From UBA2336 sp965227265 (GTDB lineage: Bacteria; Bacteroidota; Bacteroidia; Cytophagales; Cyclobacteriaceae), in NCBI GenBank assembly GCA_965227265.1, contig OZ245738.1:2294001-2358000 (forward strand): a DNA stretch of 64,000 nt. The letters run 5' to 3'. Of the stretch, positions 34,688-43,390 are shown piece by piece. Made by a program: the position numbers and the translations under genes. The notes beneath the pieces were generated by a model that worked only from the letters and a program-made list of their open reading frames with translations, searched no databases and was not told the origin of the DNA. The stretch's first letter is position 1, and every line of letters starts with the position of its first letter.

Positions 34688-37153
34688 TTATGATCTTCGT
34701 TTCACACCTCTTACTGCTTCTGCAGTCCACGGATCTTCAGGCCAAGGGTGTTTAGGATATCGCATGCGTAATTCTTTACGAACCTCATGATAGGTTGTAT
34801 GCCAGAAGCTTTTCAGATCTTGCGTTACTTGTACCGGTTTATAACCAGGCGATAGTAAGTGAAGAAGTATTTTAGTTTGGCCGTTATTAATAACGGGTGT
34901 TTCAGGCAAGCCAAACATCTCCTGCAACCGAACTTCCATAACAGGTGGAGCGCCATCCTGAAAATATTGAACTGCAATCTGCGAGCCACTGGGCACATGA
35001 AGCTTGGTTGGAGCCAATTTGTCAAGCACTTGTTGTTGCTCCCACGATAAAATGGCATCGAGCATGGGCTGAACGTCAAGCCGCTGAAGATCGCTGCGTT
35101 TGCTGGCAGAACCCAAAAATGGAGCAAGCCAATCTTCTGTTGTACTCATGAGTGGTGCTTCACTTACATCAGGCCAATGTTCATCTTTTCGCCAGGCTCG
35201 CACGCTAAGCACCCGTGCCTGCCATTGTGCATTGATCTCTGTCCAGTTCAAAAGTTTCAATCCTTCATCCCGAACAGCTTCACACAAGATTTTTATTCTA
35301 AGCTCATCTGAAATTTTTTGTAAAATTTTTGTGGCGATTACTACGTTACCGATACGACTTTCAAGCTGGGCAGTGATCATCCCGCGCTCTGTGTCCCACT
35401 TTACTATTTCTTGTTCGCGTGCATGGTTAAGCAAGTAATCTCTATTGACCGGAGCCGCTAAAAAGATCCTTCCTTCTTTTGCGCCCGCATCAAGATCAGC
35501 AATTGCAAGCCACTCTTCACGCATCAACGGATCATGTTGCGGTAGAGATGCCATTCGCCCGTTTGCGAGCTTATACCGGATGCTCTGCTTTTCCACTTGA
35601 CGGGCAATCCGTTCCGGATAAGCTTCCATGATCAATCTTCCCACTTCCTCATCAATCGGTGCAGTATTATCAACCGAAGTCTTAAACACTTTTCGCCACG
35701 ATAACGCTAACCGTTCGATCCGCTCCAATACAGAACGCTCAGCATTAACACGTTCTCCAGCCCGCCACTTTCTTAACACCTCTACCCGCATACTCAGATC
35801 ACTGCCACGTTCACGCGCAAGCGGATCACGCTCTTCCAGGATCGATGCAACATCTACCGCCAGTGCCTTATCTTCACTTACTAATAACATATGTGCAATG
35901 CGAGGATGAGTAGGAAGCTTTAACATTTCCTTTCCACGTGCTGTAATTTTATTTTCTTCGAGCGCATCCAGTTCGTGCAACAATTCTTTCGCTTGTTTTA
36001 TAGCACCTGATGGTGGCATGGTTATCCAATTGAGTTGCTCAATATCATAAATGCCCCACTGAGCAAGCTCGAGCACAAGTGTCGTAAGATCAGCCTCTAA
36101 AATTTCTGGTTGCCGCGTTGGCTGAAGCATGCGCTCTGTAGCGGCTGACCATAACCTGTAACAAACTCCGGGTCCTAAACGACCTGCTCTACCGGCACGC
36201 TGATCCGCTGCATCTTTTGTAACACGGATTGTTTCCAGTCGTGTGAGTCCGCTGCGCGGATCAAATCGCGGAACGCGCGCGTAACCGCTGTCGATTACTG
36301 TTGTGATTCCTTCAATTGTTAATGATGTCTCCGCAATGGAAGTAGCGAGAACAATCTTTCGCGCGCCACCTGCGTCAGGCATTATTGCCTCTTGCTGTTT
36401 CTTAAAAGGAAGATCGCCATACAACGGAGTTACAATTGCAGAAACATTTGATTCTGTTAACTGTTGCTCAACACGATTAATCTCACCTGCTCCCGGAAGA
36501 AATACCAGTAAATCTCCGCTCTGCTCCCGCAATGCTTTTATAATTGTGTGTGTAACTGAAGTTGAAAGTCTATCATCTTTTTCCGTGGGCACATGAATCA
36601 TGCTTACCGCGTATTGTCTCCCCTCACTTGTAAGAATAGGTGCATTTCCCAATCGCTCCGAAATCTTCTCACCTTCCAGCGTGGCTGACATGATCAGTAT
36701 CCGAAGATCAGCTCTTACCAAGTTTTGCACCTGATGTGTGAGAACTAAGGCTAGATCAGCCTGTAAACTGCGTTCATGAAATTCATCGAAGATCACCAAG
36801 CCTACTTCTTCCAATACATTATCCGTTTGGATCATGCGCGTGAGAATACCTTCGGTAACAACTTCAAGACGCGTCTTAGCACTTATCTTATTTTCAAAAC
36901 GTACGCGATAGCCTACAGTTTCTCCAGCTTCCTCTTTCAACAAACTGGCCATACGCATGGCAACGGATCGGGCTGCAAGTCTGCGTGGCTCGAGCATGAT
37001 TATCTTTTTATTCAGCAACCAGGGTTCATTCAAAAGCTCTAATGGAAGCACTGTACTCTTTCCTGCTCCTGGCGGAGCCTGAAGAATCACAACCGGGTTT
37101 CCAGGAAGTAGTTGTTTCAGTCGTGGGATTACATCCTGTATGGGATAGCTCAA
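34688..37153 (-). CDS. hrpB: ATP-dependent helicase HrpB
   Basis: 821 residues, the usual HrpB length. Motif I GAGKST (29-34), motif II DEFHER (123-128), motif III SATLE (156-160), and motif VI QRAGRAGR near 320 mark a DEAH/RHA superfamily 2 helicase. The HA2 region and the long HrpB C-terminal domain (ending WPEDPWTAEAVRGVKRR) follow. HrpB is a conserved but poorly defined bacterial RNA/DNA helicase. Single gene; the following minus-strand gene region starts 44 bp upstream of its ATG. Confidence 0.95.
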   Translation of the reverse strand: MSYPIQDVIPRLKQLLPGNPVVILQAPPGAGKSTVLPLELLNEPWLLNKKIIMLEPRRLAARSVAMRMASLLKEEAGETVGYRVRFENKISAKTRLEVVTEGILTRMIQTDNVLEEVGLVIFDEFHERSLQADLALVLTHQVQNLVRADLRILIMSATLEGEKISERLGNAPILTSEGRQYAVSMIHVPTEKDDRLSTSVTHTIIKALREQSGDLLVFLPGAGEINRVEQQLTESNVSAIVTPLYGDLPFKKQQEAIMPDAGGARKIVLATSIAETSLTIEGITTVIDSGYARVPRFDPRSGLTRLETIRVTKDAADQRAGRAGRLGPGVCYRLWSAATERMLQPTRQPEILEADLTTLVLELAQWGIYDIEQLNWITMPPSGAIKQAKELLHELDALEENKITARGKEMLKLPTHPRIAHMLLVSEDKALAVDVASILEERDPLARERGSDLSMRVEVLRKWRAGERVNAERSVLERIERLALSWRKVFKTSVDNTAPIDEEVGRLIMEAYPERIARQVEKQSIRYKLANGRMASLPQHDPLMREEWLAIADLDAGAKEGRIFLAAPVNRDYLLNHAREQEIVKWDTERGMITAQLESRIGNVVIATKILQKISDELRIKILCEAVRDEGLKLLNWTEINAQWQARVLSVRAWRKDEHWPDVSEAPLMSTTEDWLAPFLGSASKRSDLQRLDVQPMLDAILSWEQQQVLDKLAPTKLHVPSGSQIAVQYFQDGAPPVMEVRLQEMFGLPETPVINNGQTKILLHLLSPGYKPVQVTQDLKSFWHTTYHEVRKELRMRYPKHPWPEDPWTAEAVRGVKRRS

Positions 37154-37164
37154 AATCGAAATTG

Positions 37165-37202
37165 GAAGTTAGAGGGTGGAAGTTAGAACTTTAGAAGTTA
37201 TT
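37165..37202. repeat. short tandem GAAGTTAGA-type repeat
   Basis: GAAGTTAGA occurs at 37165-37173 and 37179-37187 and a near copy GAAGTTATT at 37194-37202, a 14-15 bp period in the gap between hrpB and the next gene upstream. Confidence 0.5.
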
Positions 37203-37596
37203 CTATCGTTACGTGATAGACATCCTGTTCGTTCCGTGCAATACCCGAAACATGGAAACCTCCTGCTTGCGGAATGGTCTCTACTAAATCGAATACTGTG
37301 CAGTCTTTGGGTAGAGCAGAGAAGATCAATAAAAACGTATACATCATTTTGCCGGGAATATGTGTCCACATTGGTGCATATGAAATATTCTCAGCATGCA
37401 CGAGTTGTGCACGTGAATCTGATGTACGATCTATCAAAAAAGTAGTACGCCACACACGAATAAACATTTCATCGTACTCGTTTTCATAATGACAATGAAC
37501 ATAGATGTGTGAATCTGTAAGGCTATTTGGATCAATTGAGGTAAGAACCTCTGTTCCAATCTCAGGCTTTGGAATATCTTTAATAATGGTTGCCAT
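37198..37596 (-). CDS. conserved-looking hypothetical protein
   Basis: 132 residues, soluble, no signal peptide. Beta-rich with aromatic strands: SHIYVHCHYENEYDEMFIRV, TTFLIDRTSDSRAQLVHAEN, GKMMYTFLLIFSALPKDCTV. No family recognised. Its ATG shares one base with the stop of the YdeI/DUF1905 gene (TAATG), so the two are translationally coupled and probably act together. Function unknown. Confidence 0.7.
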   Translation of the reverse strand: MATIIKDIPKPEIGTEVLTSIDPNSLTDSHIYVHCHYENEYDEMFIRVWRTTFLIDRTSDSRAQLVHAENISYAPMWTHIPGKMMYTFLLIFSALPKDCTVFDLVETIPQAGGFHVSGIARNEQDVYHVTIE

Positions 37597-38081
37597 TATT
37601 CCTTCATTCGATTATTGTATGCTCCGGATTTCACCTTATTGATCAGGAAAATTGCGCGTTCAATCCGCACGTCAACGTTTTTTGAGCCATTAATATAATG
37701 CACCAGACTACGCTGCAAGCCAACGGTAAGCTTATTCCATTTTTTTGCGCCTTCATCATCCTGCGCCAGCACGGCCTCCATTTCTTCGGGAAGGTCAAGT
37801 TTGTCAGGATCGACTATAGCAAAGTTCAGCTTTACTTTATCGCCCAACTTTACTCCGGCTGATTTTCGCATAGCCTGACTTACGCTGAGGTATTTAGGCC
37901 CATTCTTTTTAGACTGAATCGCAAGATTAAATGGAACCTGATTTAACTTTCCTTCCACTCTCACCCGACCGGCTGGAAGCTTCATTACAATATCAATCGG
38001 CATCTCTACAACCGTGGACACCAGCATATTCTTGTATTCTACCAACCGGGTTTCAAATGAAAAGCTTTGCTTTTTTGCCAT
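37596..38081 (-). CDS. YdeI/OmpD-associated family protein with DUF1905 domain
   Basis: 161 residues from the ATG at 38081 (MAKKQSFSFETRLVEYKNML); the in-frame ATG at 38105 overlaps the divergent gene's upstream region. The N-terminal DUF1905 barrel (about 5-95; PAGRVRVEGKLNQVPFNLAI, SAGVKLGDKVKLNFAIVDPD) is followed by a helical OmdA-type tail (about 110-160; LQRSLVHYINGSKNVDVRIE). Role uncertain: family members are linked to acid or antimicrobial-peptide resistance. Coupled to the next gene by TAATG. Confidence 0.8.
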   Translation of the reverse strand: MAKKQSFSFETRLVEYKNMLVSTVVEMPIDIVMKLPAGRVRVEGKLNQVPFNLAIQSKKNGPKYLSVSQAMRKSAGVKLGDKVKLNFAIVDPDKLDLPEEMEAVLAQDDEGAKKWNKLTVGLQRSLVHYINGSKNVDVRIERAIFLINKVKSGAYNNRMKE

Positions 38082-38138
38082 CGTAATGAAAAATATCTCA
38101 TTCAAATTTCACTATTTTTAGTACAAATCCAGAACCCC

Positions 38139-38600
38139 ATGGCCCTACTGATCAGCAGCTACGAAGAATTTGAAACATACAAAGGTAAAGAACTTGGCGT
38201 ATCCGAATACTTGAAAATTACACAGGAGCAAATTAATCTGTTTGCCGATGCCACGCTCGATCACCAGTGGATTCATACCGATCCGAAACGCGCAGCGGTA
38301 GAAACAGATTTCAAAAGCACTATTGCGCATGGTTATCTGACGCTTTCACTGGTGCCGCATTTATGGGATCAGATTGCGGAGTTCCGGAATGTGAAGATGA
38401 TGATTAACTATGGCATCAGCAGTCTGAGGTTTAACCAAGCGGTGTTAGTGAACAGTGAGGTTCGTATGCGCGCCAAACTTCACTCAATTGTAAATCTCAG
38501 AGGCATTACCAAGTTTGAAGTGGACGTAACGCTTGAGATTAGGGATAATGCAAAGCCAGCTTTTAATGCCGTTTTGGTTTTTCTGTACCACTTTCATTAA
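38139..38600 (+). CDS. MaoC-like (R)-specific enoyl-CoA/acyl-thioester dehydratase
   Basis: 153 residues from the ATG at 38139 (MALLISSYEEFETYKGKELG); the upstream in-frame start at 38067 would overlap the divergent YdeI-type gene. One hot-dog domain with the MaoC hydratase-2 motif: TQEQINLFADATLDHQWIHT (catalytic Asp36 and His41) and then AHGYLTLSLVPHL. Acts on enoyl thioesters in fatty acid metabolism or as a NodN-like protein. Convergent by 4 bp with the DUF3052 gene. Confidence 0.9.
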   Translation: MALLISSYEEFETYKGKELGVSEYLKITQEQINLFADATLDHQWIHTDPKRAAVETDFKSTIAHGYLTLSLVPHLWDQIAEFRNVKMMINYGISSLRFNQAVLVNSEVRMRAKLHSIVNLRGITKFEVDVTLEIRDNAKPAFNAVLVFLYHFH

Positions 38601-39019
38601 GCACTTTTCTTCAGTGTCCCATATTTATTATTGTATATCTTCGCCTTTTTAGGATGCGTAAATTTTAATCCCGACCACGTTTCATTTATACTTAACGCTT
38701 TGCTTTCCACCAGTCCGTAATCATAACCAATCTTGATTACTACTGTTAACGTAAGATCACTCTCAAGTTTTTTCGATTTTGGCCAGGAGATCCAGAGCAT
38801 CCCGGAAGTTTTTAGATGTTTCTTAAGCGCAGCAAATTTTTTATGAAGTCCTGACTGTTTCGTAACAAAGAGATGGATATAGTCAAAATTACCTCTTAGT
38901 TGTTTGGCTGTTATGAGTTTAGGCAATTTTATTGCTTGGATGGCATCCGTGGGAGCGCCTATAAAAATTGCTCGGGTGTTGGATTTGATCCCCATTTTTG
39001 TGGAAACTGATCGTTGCAT
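38597..39019 (-). CDS. DUF3052 family protein
   Basis: 140 residues. DUF3052 pattern: KMGIKSNTRAIFIGAPTDAI at the N-terminus, FDYIHLFVTKQSGLHKKFAA, LKTSGMLWISWPKSKKLESD (the 'G.lWi.wPK' hallmark) and ALSINETWSGLKFTHPKK. The fold resembles a nucleotide/methyltransferase-like Rossmann unit, but no activity is known. The C-terminal KKAKIYNNKYGTLKKSA tail is basic. Its stop overlaps the MaoC stop region by 4 bp. Confidence 0.85.
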   Translation of the reverse strand: MQRSVSTKMGIKSNTRAIFIGAPTDAIQAIKLPKLITAKQLRGNFDYIHLFVTKQSGLHKKFAALKKHLKTSGMLWISWPKSKKLESDLTLTVVIKIGYDYGLVESKALSINETWSGLKFTHPKKAKIYNNKYGTLKKSA

Positions 39020-39112
39020 AGTTTATTAAATCAGGTTACTGCTGCAAATCGGCATATAACACTTCTAATAAACCAACTATTGTTCCTGATTTTAAGTGCC
39101 TGGTTGGCAGAA

Positions 39113-39298
39113 TCATCGCAGGTATTTGCGTTTCATGGTCAGGTTATAAGTAAGTACCCCAATAACCGGAACCAGCAGGATCAAAAACATCCATTGAACT
39201 TTACTTTTTCGTTTACTTTTTGTGAACAAATCGAGTAATCGGTTGCCAGCCCAAAGCAGGTGAAGGAGAAACAGAATAGAAAGAATGATTAACTTCAT
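39113..39298 (-). CDS. small two-TM membrane protein (PLDc_N-like)
   Basis: 61 residues: TM1 (about 3-22), a basic cytoplasmic loop LLDLFTKSKRKSK, and TM2 (about 35-52) ending YNLTMKRKYLR. The arrangement matches the PLDc_N membrane pair that in cardiolipin synthases precedes the phospholipase D domain. It lies directly downstream of the phospholipase D gene (85 bp) on the same strand, which suggests a functional link. A hairpin AACCTGC/GCAGGTT (39300-39319) lies between the two. Confidence 0.65.
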   Translation of the reverse strand: MKLIILSILFLLHLLWAGNRLLDLFTKSKRKSKVQWMFLILLVPVIGVLTYNLTMKRKYLR

Positions 39299-39383
39299 GA
39301 ACCTGCAAATATGCAGGTTTTAATTATTAACCTGTCCTGCTAATTCCATAAACGGTAGATTATGCAGGACATTCCGAAAATTA

Positions 39384-40910
39384 TTACAATATATCTTTAG
39401 GAATCATTTTAGCCGACCAGGTCTTCATCCGTTTACTTTTGGCCGCAACAGAATCAGGGTTATAGGTCACTGTAGTTTCCCAGGAATTATCAGGACTAAA
39501 CTCTATGTCCATTCCGCGAAGTACAGCTTGCGCGATTTTTTCTGAGCGAATTACCGTAACACATTCCGTATTCAGGTTAGCACTGCGCGGATCGAGGTTA
39601 AAGGTTCCGATTACCGTAATCTTTCCATCAATTATCATTGATTTGGCGTGCAGTCCAAAAGTTGGGGTATAGTTTAATTTTTCCTGTAAAGCTCCGGTCA
39701 TAACCTTAAACCGTTCCTTCGCATCCGGACGGAATTCGTAAATTTTTACACCTGTATTCAAAAGTTTTTTTCGATCGCGCTGATAGCCGCTGAAGGCCTC
39801 CATGTTATCGGTAGAAGCCATACTGTTGGTGAGGATACGGACTTTAACACCACGATCTACAGCATCTTTAAATAGCTTCTTGCCTAAATCGGAGGTAACG
39901 AGATAAGGTGATTGAATGTCGACCGAGGTCCTCGCTTTTTTGATCAGGTTAATAAGTGTATCCGTAGAAACTCCACCTCCGCTCAAACCAGTGGAAGTAT
40001 TTTTTCCAGGAACGTCCGATACAAAGTGAACATCTTCAAGCCAAATTAAATTTGATTGAAAAGTCTGGAAGGCTTTATGTAAATTCTGAATTCGGTCGCG
40101 CACCTGCGGCCAGAAATTTTCAGGATTGCACGCGTATTGATGTACCCGATCAAATCGGGCTGTATCTGCGTAGTTAGCCTCTTCTTCCGAAACCAGATCA
40201 ATAACAGGAACACTTAAGTCGTTTGTCCAGAAATTTTCAAACGACCGTTCAATATCTTCATTGACTTTTCCGAGTAACAGAACATCGCGGTCGCGGAAGT
40301 TATACTCATGATCGTAATCGAAATATTCATCGGCAATGTTTCGTCCGCCTGTAATACAAACTTTACCATCTACAATAAAAGTTTTATTGTGCATCCGTTG
40401 ATTTGCTCCACGAAAATCAGTGGAGAATTTTTTAAGCTTTGAGATAATATTCTTACCCAGATTTACGCCTGGATTGTAAATTTTAATCTCAATGTTATCA
40501 TGGGAATCGAGTGTGAGGATTTCGTGGACACCCGCTTCAACCATTACATCATCTACTAACAACCGAACCTTAACACCCCGGTCAGCTGCACGAACGAGGT
40601 AATCACTGGCGATCAACCCGACATTATCCGGTGAAAAAATGAAATACTGAATATCGATTGTTTTCTCTGCATACTCGGCTAACCAGGCACGTGCTACCAA
40701 CGATCCGCCACCATCTTCCAAAACATACACTCCCGATTTGGTTTGCATCGAATCTGCCACGGGCCGCAACGCTTTTGATAGGCTGAGTGAATCATTCCGA
40801 TGAATGCTCGAACAAAAATCACTTTCCTGAACAGGAATTTCATTTTTTGAGGTTGAACAGGCAATCAAAAACACCAAGGCAACTAAAATTACTCGAATCA
40901 TACGCGACAA
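39384..40910 (-). CDS. phospholipase D / cardiolipin-synthase-like lipoprotein
   Basis: 508 residues. Lipobox Cys18 (FLIAC). Two PLD HKD motifs are complete: HNKTFIVD (His174, Lys176, Asp181) with GGRN after it, and HAKSMIID (His421, Lys423, Asp428) with GTFNLD after it. The layout matches the ClsC/YmdC group, which makes cardiolipin from phosphatidylglycerol and phosphatidylethanolamine, but here the enzyme is lipid-anchored and so periplasmic. Phospholipase D hydrolysis is the alternative. Divergent from the OMPLA-like barrel (155 bp). Confidence 0.9.
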   Translation of the reverse strand: MSRMIRVILVALVFLIACSTSKNEIPVQESDFCSSIHRNDSLSLSKALRPVADSMQTKSGVYVLEDGGGSLVARAWLAEYAEKTIDIQYFIFSPDNVGLIASDYLVRAADRGVKVRLLVDDVMVEAGVHEILTLDSHDNIEIKIYNPGVNLGKNIISKLKKFSTDFRGANQRMHNKTFIVDGKVCITGGRNIADEYFDYDHEYNFRDRDVLLLGKVNEDIERSFENFWTNDLSVPVIDLVSEEEANYADTARFDRVHQYACNPENFWPQVRDRIQNLHKAFQTFQSNLIWLEDVHFVSDVPGKNTSTGLSGGGVSTDTLINLIKKARTSVDIQSPYLVTSDLGKKLFKDAVDRGVKVRILTNSMASTDNMEAFSGYQRDRKKLLNTGVKIYEFRPDAKERFKVMTGALQEKLNYTPTFGLHAKSMIIDGKITVIGTFNLDPRSANLNTECVTVIRSEKIAQAVLRGMDIEFSPDNSWETTVTYNPDSVAAKSKRMKTWSAKMIPKDIL

Positions 40911-41026
40911 TTAGTCTTAAATATAGAATTATGTGACTATTAATTGTAGATGTTATTCCACAAGAAATCCTGAGAACATTAAAATCTACTATTCGCTACA
41001 AGATTTATTTTGTTTTAACTATGGCA

Positions 41027-41034
41027 TAGGTTTG
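41027..41034 (+). promoter_or_regulatory. Bacteroidota -7 box (TAGGTTTG) before the barrel gene
   Basis: TAGGTTTG matches TAnnTTTG exactly, 32-39 bp before the ATG at 41066, giving a short leader of about 25 nt. The nearest TTG (41010-41012) is only 14 bp upstream, closer than the usual -33 spacing. Confidence 0.35.
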
Positions 41035-41065
41035 GACTTCAGGCCTGACAGACTTCCCCAATTTC

Positions 41066-42043
41066 ATGCGTAACCTCGTTCGTTTAACATTTTTATTTCT
41101 GATTATCAGCCATTTTGTAAGTGGTCAAAATCAGGATTCACTCGAAACATCTGATAATCATCAGAAATTTTTGACTCTAGTTAATGCCAACCGTGAGCAA
41201 AGCTATGTGACTTTTGGAAGCGGAGTTGGCAATCTCGAGCCTCTGATCTTCGAGGGAAAATTATCACCCAGCTATTTCTTTACAGGACAGCGGAACAGTT
41301 GGGCGTTGATGCTTAATCCGCAAGTACAGGTACGGATGCTTGATCGGAAATCATGGCCCATCCGAAATCCAAGTTACAAGGCCTATGTTACGTTTTACCA
41401 CGACCTGGCAATCTGGAAAAGAACTTTCCTTAAGAAATTATTTTACAACAATGCTGTTTGGTATGCATCAGTCGCGCACCACTCGAATGGTCAAGCCGGA
41501 ACATTTTATGAAACTGATTCAACCCGCGTGGGGAACTTTGAAGATGGAAATTTCTCAACCAACTTTATTGAAATTGGCATTTCCTCCTATCGGCTTGAGA
41601 AATTTAAAAAGAATTATTTCTCGATCCGCGAAATAAAAACCTACGCTGAAATCCATCCGCCCAAATGGTCAATCCGTGAACTGGATGATCAGTATGGATT
41701 TTATCGACTCTTTGCAAAAGCTGGAATCATCGGGCCGATGCGAGAGCGAAAGAATGATCTTGTTAATCGCTGGTTGCAGCAATCAAGTCTTGAGATTAAA
41801 AGCGGTTGGATTTTTGGGCGAATGGATGGCGCAAGCCAGGGCGATATTCCGAAACGTTTGATCGTGGATGTTACATACAAATATTATCCACCCTGGTTTG
41901 ATGAGATTGCTTTTTTCCTGCGTTTCTATCGCGGACAAGATTATTACAATATTTACTTCCTCCAGCCCGAGCTAACACAACTTAGCCTGGGCATTACATC
42001 GAACATTATGAACTTCAAAAAAGCTACCAAATATTTAAAGTAG
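41066..42043 (+). CDS. outer-membrane phospholipase A-like barrel protein
   Basis: 325 residues with a signal peptide (about 1-20, ending FVSG). The body is made of alternating strands rich in aromatic residues, with a barrel-like C-terminus. Residues 136-143 read SVAHHSNGQ-type sequence: His138-x-Ser140-Asn141-Gly142 match the OMPLA active-site motif HxSNG, and Asn166 in STNFIEIG is in the place of the third catalytic residue. Known OMPLA is a 12-strand outer-membrane lipase. The motif match is seen; activity is inferred. It is divergent from the phospholipase-D lipoprotein. Confidence 0.7.
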   Translation: MRNLVRLTFLFLIISHFVSGQNQDSLETSDNHQKFLTLVNANREQSYVTFGSGVGNLEPLIFEGKLSPSYFFTGQRNSWALMLNPQVQVRMLDRKSWPIRNPSYKAYVTFYHDLAIWKRTFLKKLFYNNAVWYASVAHHSNGQAGTFYETDSTRVGNFEDGNFSTNFIEIGISSYRLEKFKKNYFSIREIKTYAEIHPPKWSIRELDDQYGFYRLFAKAGIIGPMRERKNDLVNRWLQQSSLEIKSGWIFGRMDGASQGDIPKRLIVDVTYKYYPPWFDEIAFFLRFYRGQDYYNIYFLQPELTQLSLGITSNIMNFKKATKYLK

Positions 42044-42053
42044 TTGTGAGTAT

Positions 42054-42806
42054 TTAGTTAGAATACCAGTTCCGTAAACGGACATCTATATTTTTATCAG
42101 ATTCATTGACGAGTTTCTTAAAAGCTTCCGTATCACTTAATCCGTCCTGCCCGCGATAGTGATAAGGATAAGCAATTTTAGGTTTAAATTCCGCCACTGC
42201 AGAAGCCGCTTCATTAACCGTCATTGTATAGGGTAAGTTCATGCAAACAAACGCAACATCAATGCCCTTTAATGCTCTCATTTCGGGAATACCCGCTGTA
42301 TCACCTGAGATATAAACAGTTTTATTACCAAACGTTAATACATATCCGTTGCCTCTGCCCTTTGTGTGCATGGCATTAGGTGATTCAGGCATGTTGTACA
42401 TCGGAATAGCAGCAATGGTAACTCCAGCTTGCGTTGTGCTGTTTCCATTACTTACAATAACCGCTTTTGCTTTCAGTTCAGGTGTCATCTTATCAGCAAC
42501 TGCTTGCGGAACTATGAGTGTTGCTTTTGACAGGTCAAGTCCTTTCAATGTCTCAGCATTAAAGTGATCGCCATGAATATCGGTGATCAGCACAACATCT
42601 GGCGTAGCCAGTCCGGTGAAATCCGTAGCCGGGCCATTCGGATCTGCATAAAGGGTTACATTATTCCAGGTTAAGACTAGGCTGGCGTGTTTTACCGGTT
42701 GAATGGTTAATGGACCTTTCGAAGTTTCAATAACATCCGTTGATGCACGTTGCGCGAATGAGTTTGTAGTGATGAGAAGCAGGAGAATATAAAGAAGTGT
42801 TTTCAT
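42054..42806 (-). CDS. secreted MBL-fold metal-dependent hydrolase
   Basis: 250 residues from the ATG at 42806, which starts a signal peptide (MKTLLYILLLLITTNSFAQ); the longer in-frame start at 42839 would precede the likely promoter box at 42823-42830. MBL-fold features: HASLVLTWNNVTLYADPNGP, VVLITDIHGDHFNAETLKGL, VYISGDTAGIPEMRALKGID and a final IAYPYHYRGQDG. The first metal position of the canonical THxHxDH is Asp here (TDIHGDH). Related short hydrolases of this subfamily are common in Bacteroidota; substrate unknown. Periplasmic. Confidence 0.85.
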   Translation of the reverse strand: MKTLLYILLLLITTNSFAQRASTDVIETSKGPLTIQPVKHASLVLTWNNVTLYADPNGPATDFTGLATPDVVLITDIHGDHFNAETLKGLDLSKATLIVPQAVADKMTPELKAKAVIVSNGNSTTQAGVTIAAIPMYNMPESPNAMHTKGRGNGYVLTFGNKTVYISGDTAGIPEMRALKGIDVAFVCMNLPYTMTVNEAASAVAEFKPKIAYPYHYRGQDGLSDTEAFKKLVNESDKNIDVRLRNWYSN

Positions 42807-42822
42807 GTCGTTGAATTTTAAA

Positions 42823-42830
42823 CAAATATA
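42823..42830 (-). promoter_or_regulatory. Bacteroidota -7 box (TATATTTG) before the MBL gene
   Basis: On the minus strand TATATTTG matches TAnnTTTG exactly, 17-24 bp before the preferred ATG at 42806. It argues for that start rather than 42839, since the latter would be upstream of the promoter. Confidence 0.4.
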
Positions 42831-42993
42831 TAAAGTCATTCAATCAAAGGCTTTTAAAATTACTTTTTCGCGTCCAAATCGCTTTATGCCCGGTACTCAA
42901 CCAATCTCATAGACTAAACTCGGCCTGAGTCATTCTTAGCAAAAATTTCACTCAGTCCTTCCAAAAAATTTATAATTAAAATTGAGATTATCC

Positions 42994-43038
42994 GTAACCG
43001 TTCGGTTACTTCTATTATATTTGTAACCGATCAGTTAC
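42994..43038 (+). promoter_or_regulatory. dual palindromic operator and promoter of the ArsR operon
   Basis: Two 16-bp inverted repeats, GTAACCGTTCGGTTAC (42994-43009, perfect) and GTAACCGATCAGTTAC (43023-43038, one arm mismatched), are 29 bp apart centre to centre. A TATATTTG -7 box (43016-43023) lies between them, overlapping the second. The ArsR ATG is at 43045, 6 bp after the second site. A dimeric ArsR protein bound here would block its own promoter. Confidence 0.65.
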
Positions 43039-43044
43039 ACATAT

Positions 43045-43389
43045 ATGAGAAGAGATGTTTTTCAGGCAATAGCCGATCCTAACCGGAGGGCGATTATTAA
43101 TTTATTGGCCAAGCAAAAGCTTACGCTGAATGCAGTCGCGGAACAATTTGACGTTAGCCGCCCGGCTATCTCAAAGCATATGAAGATACTGACGCAATGC
43201 GGCCTGGTTAACATTACGCAACATGGCCGTGAACGTTATTGTGAAGCGCGTTTGCAAAAGCTCAATGAAGTATCACAGTGGGTTGAACAATACCGAATCT
43301 TCTGGACGAAGAAACTGGATGCACTGGAAGCATTCTTACTTAAAGAAGCAAAAGCCGACAAACAAAAATCAAAACCAAAACGAAAATAA
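43045..43389 (+). CDS. ArsR-family winged-helix transcriptional repressor
   Basis: 114 residues. ArsR winged helix: AIADPNRRAIINLLAKQKLT (helix 1-2), LNAVAEQFDVSRPAISKHMK (recognition helix), TQCGLVNITQHGRERYCEAR (wing). No CxC metal motif is present, so it is of the non-metal subgroup that pairs with SRPBCC genes. A basic tail (DKQKSKPKRK) ends the protein. Dual palindromes upstream suggest autorepression. The SRPBCC gene starts 2 bp after its stop. Confidence 0.9.
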   Translation: MRRDVFQAIADPNRRAIINLLAKQKLTLNAVAEQFDVSRPAISKHMKILTQCGLVNITQHGRERYCEARLQKLNEVSQWVEQYRIFWTKKLDALEAFLLKEAKADKQKSKPKRK

Positions 43390-43390
43390 T

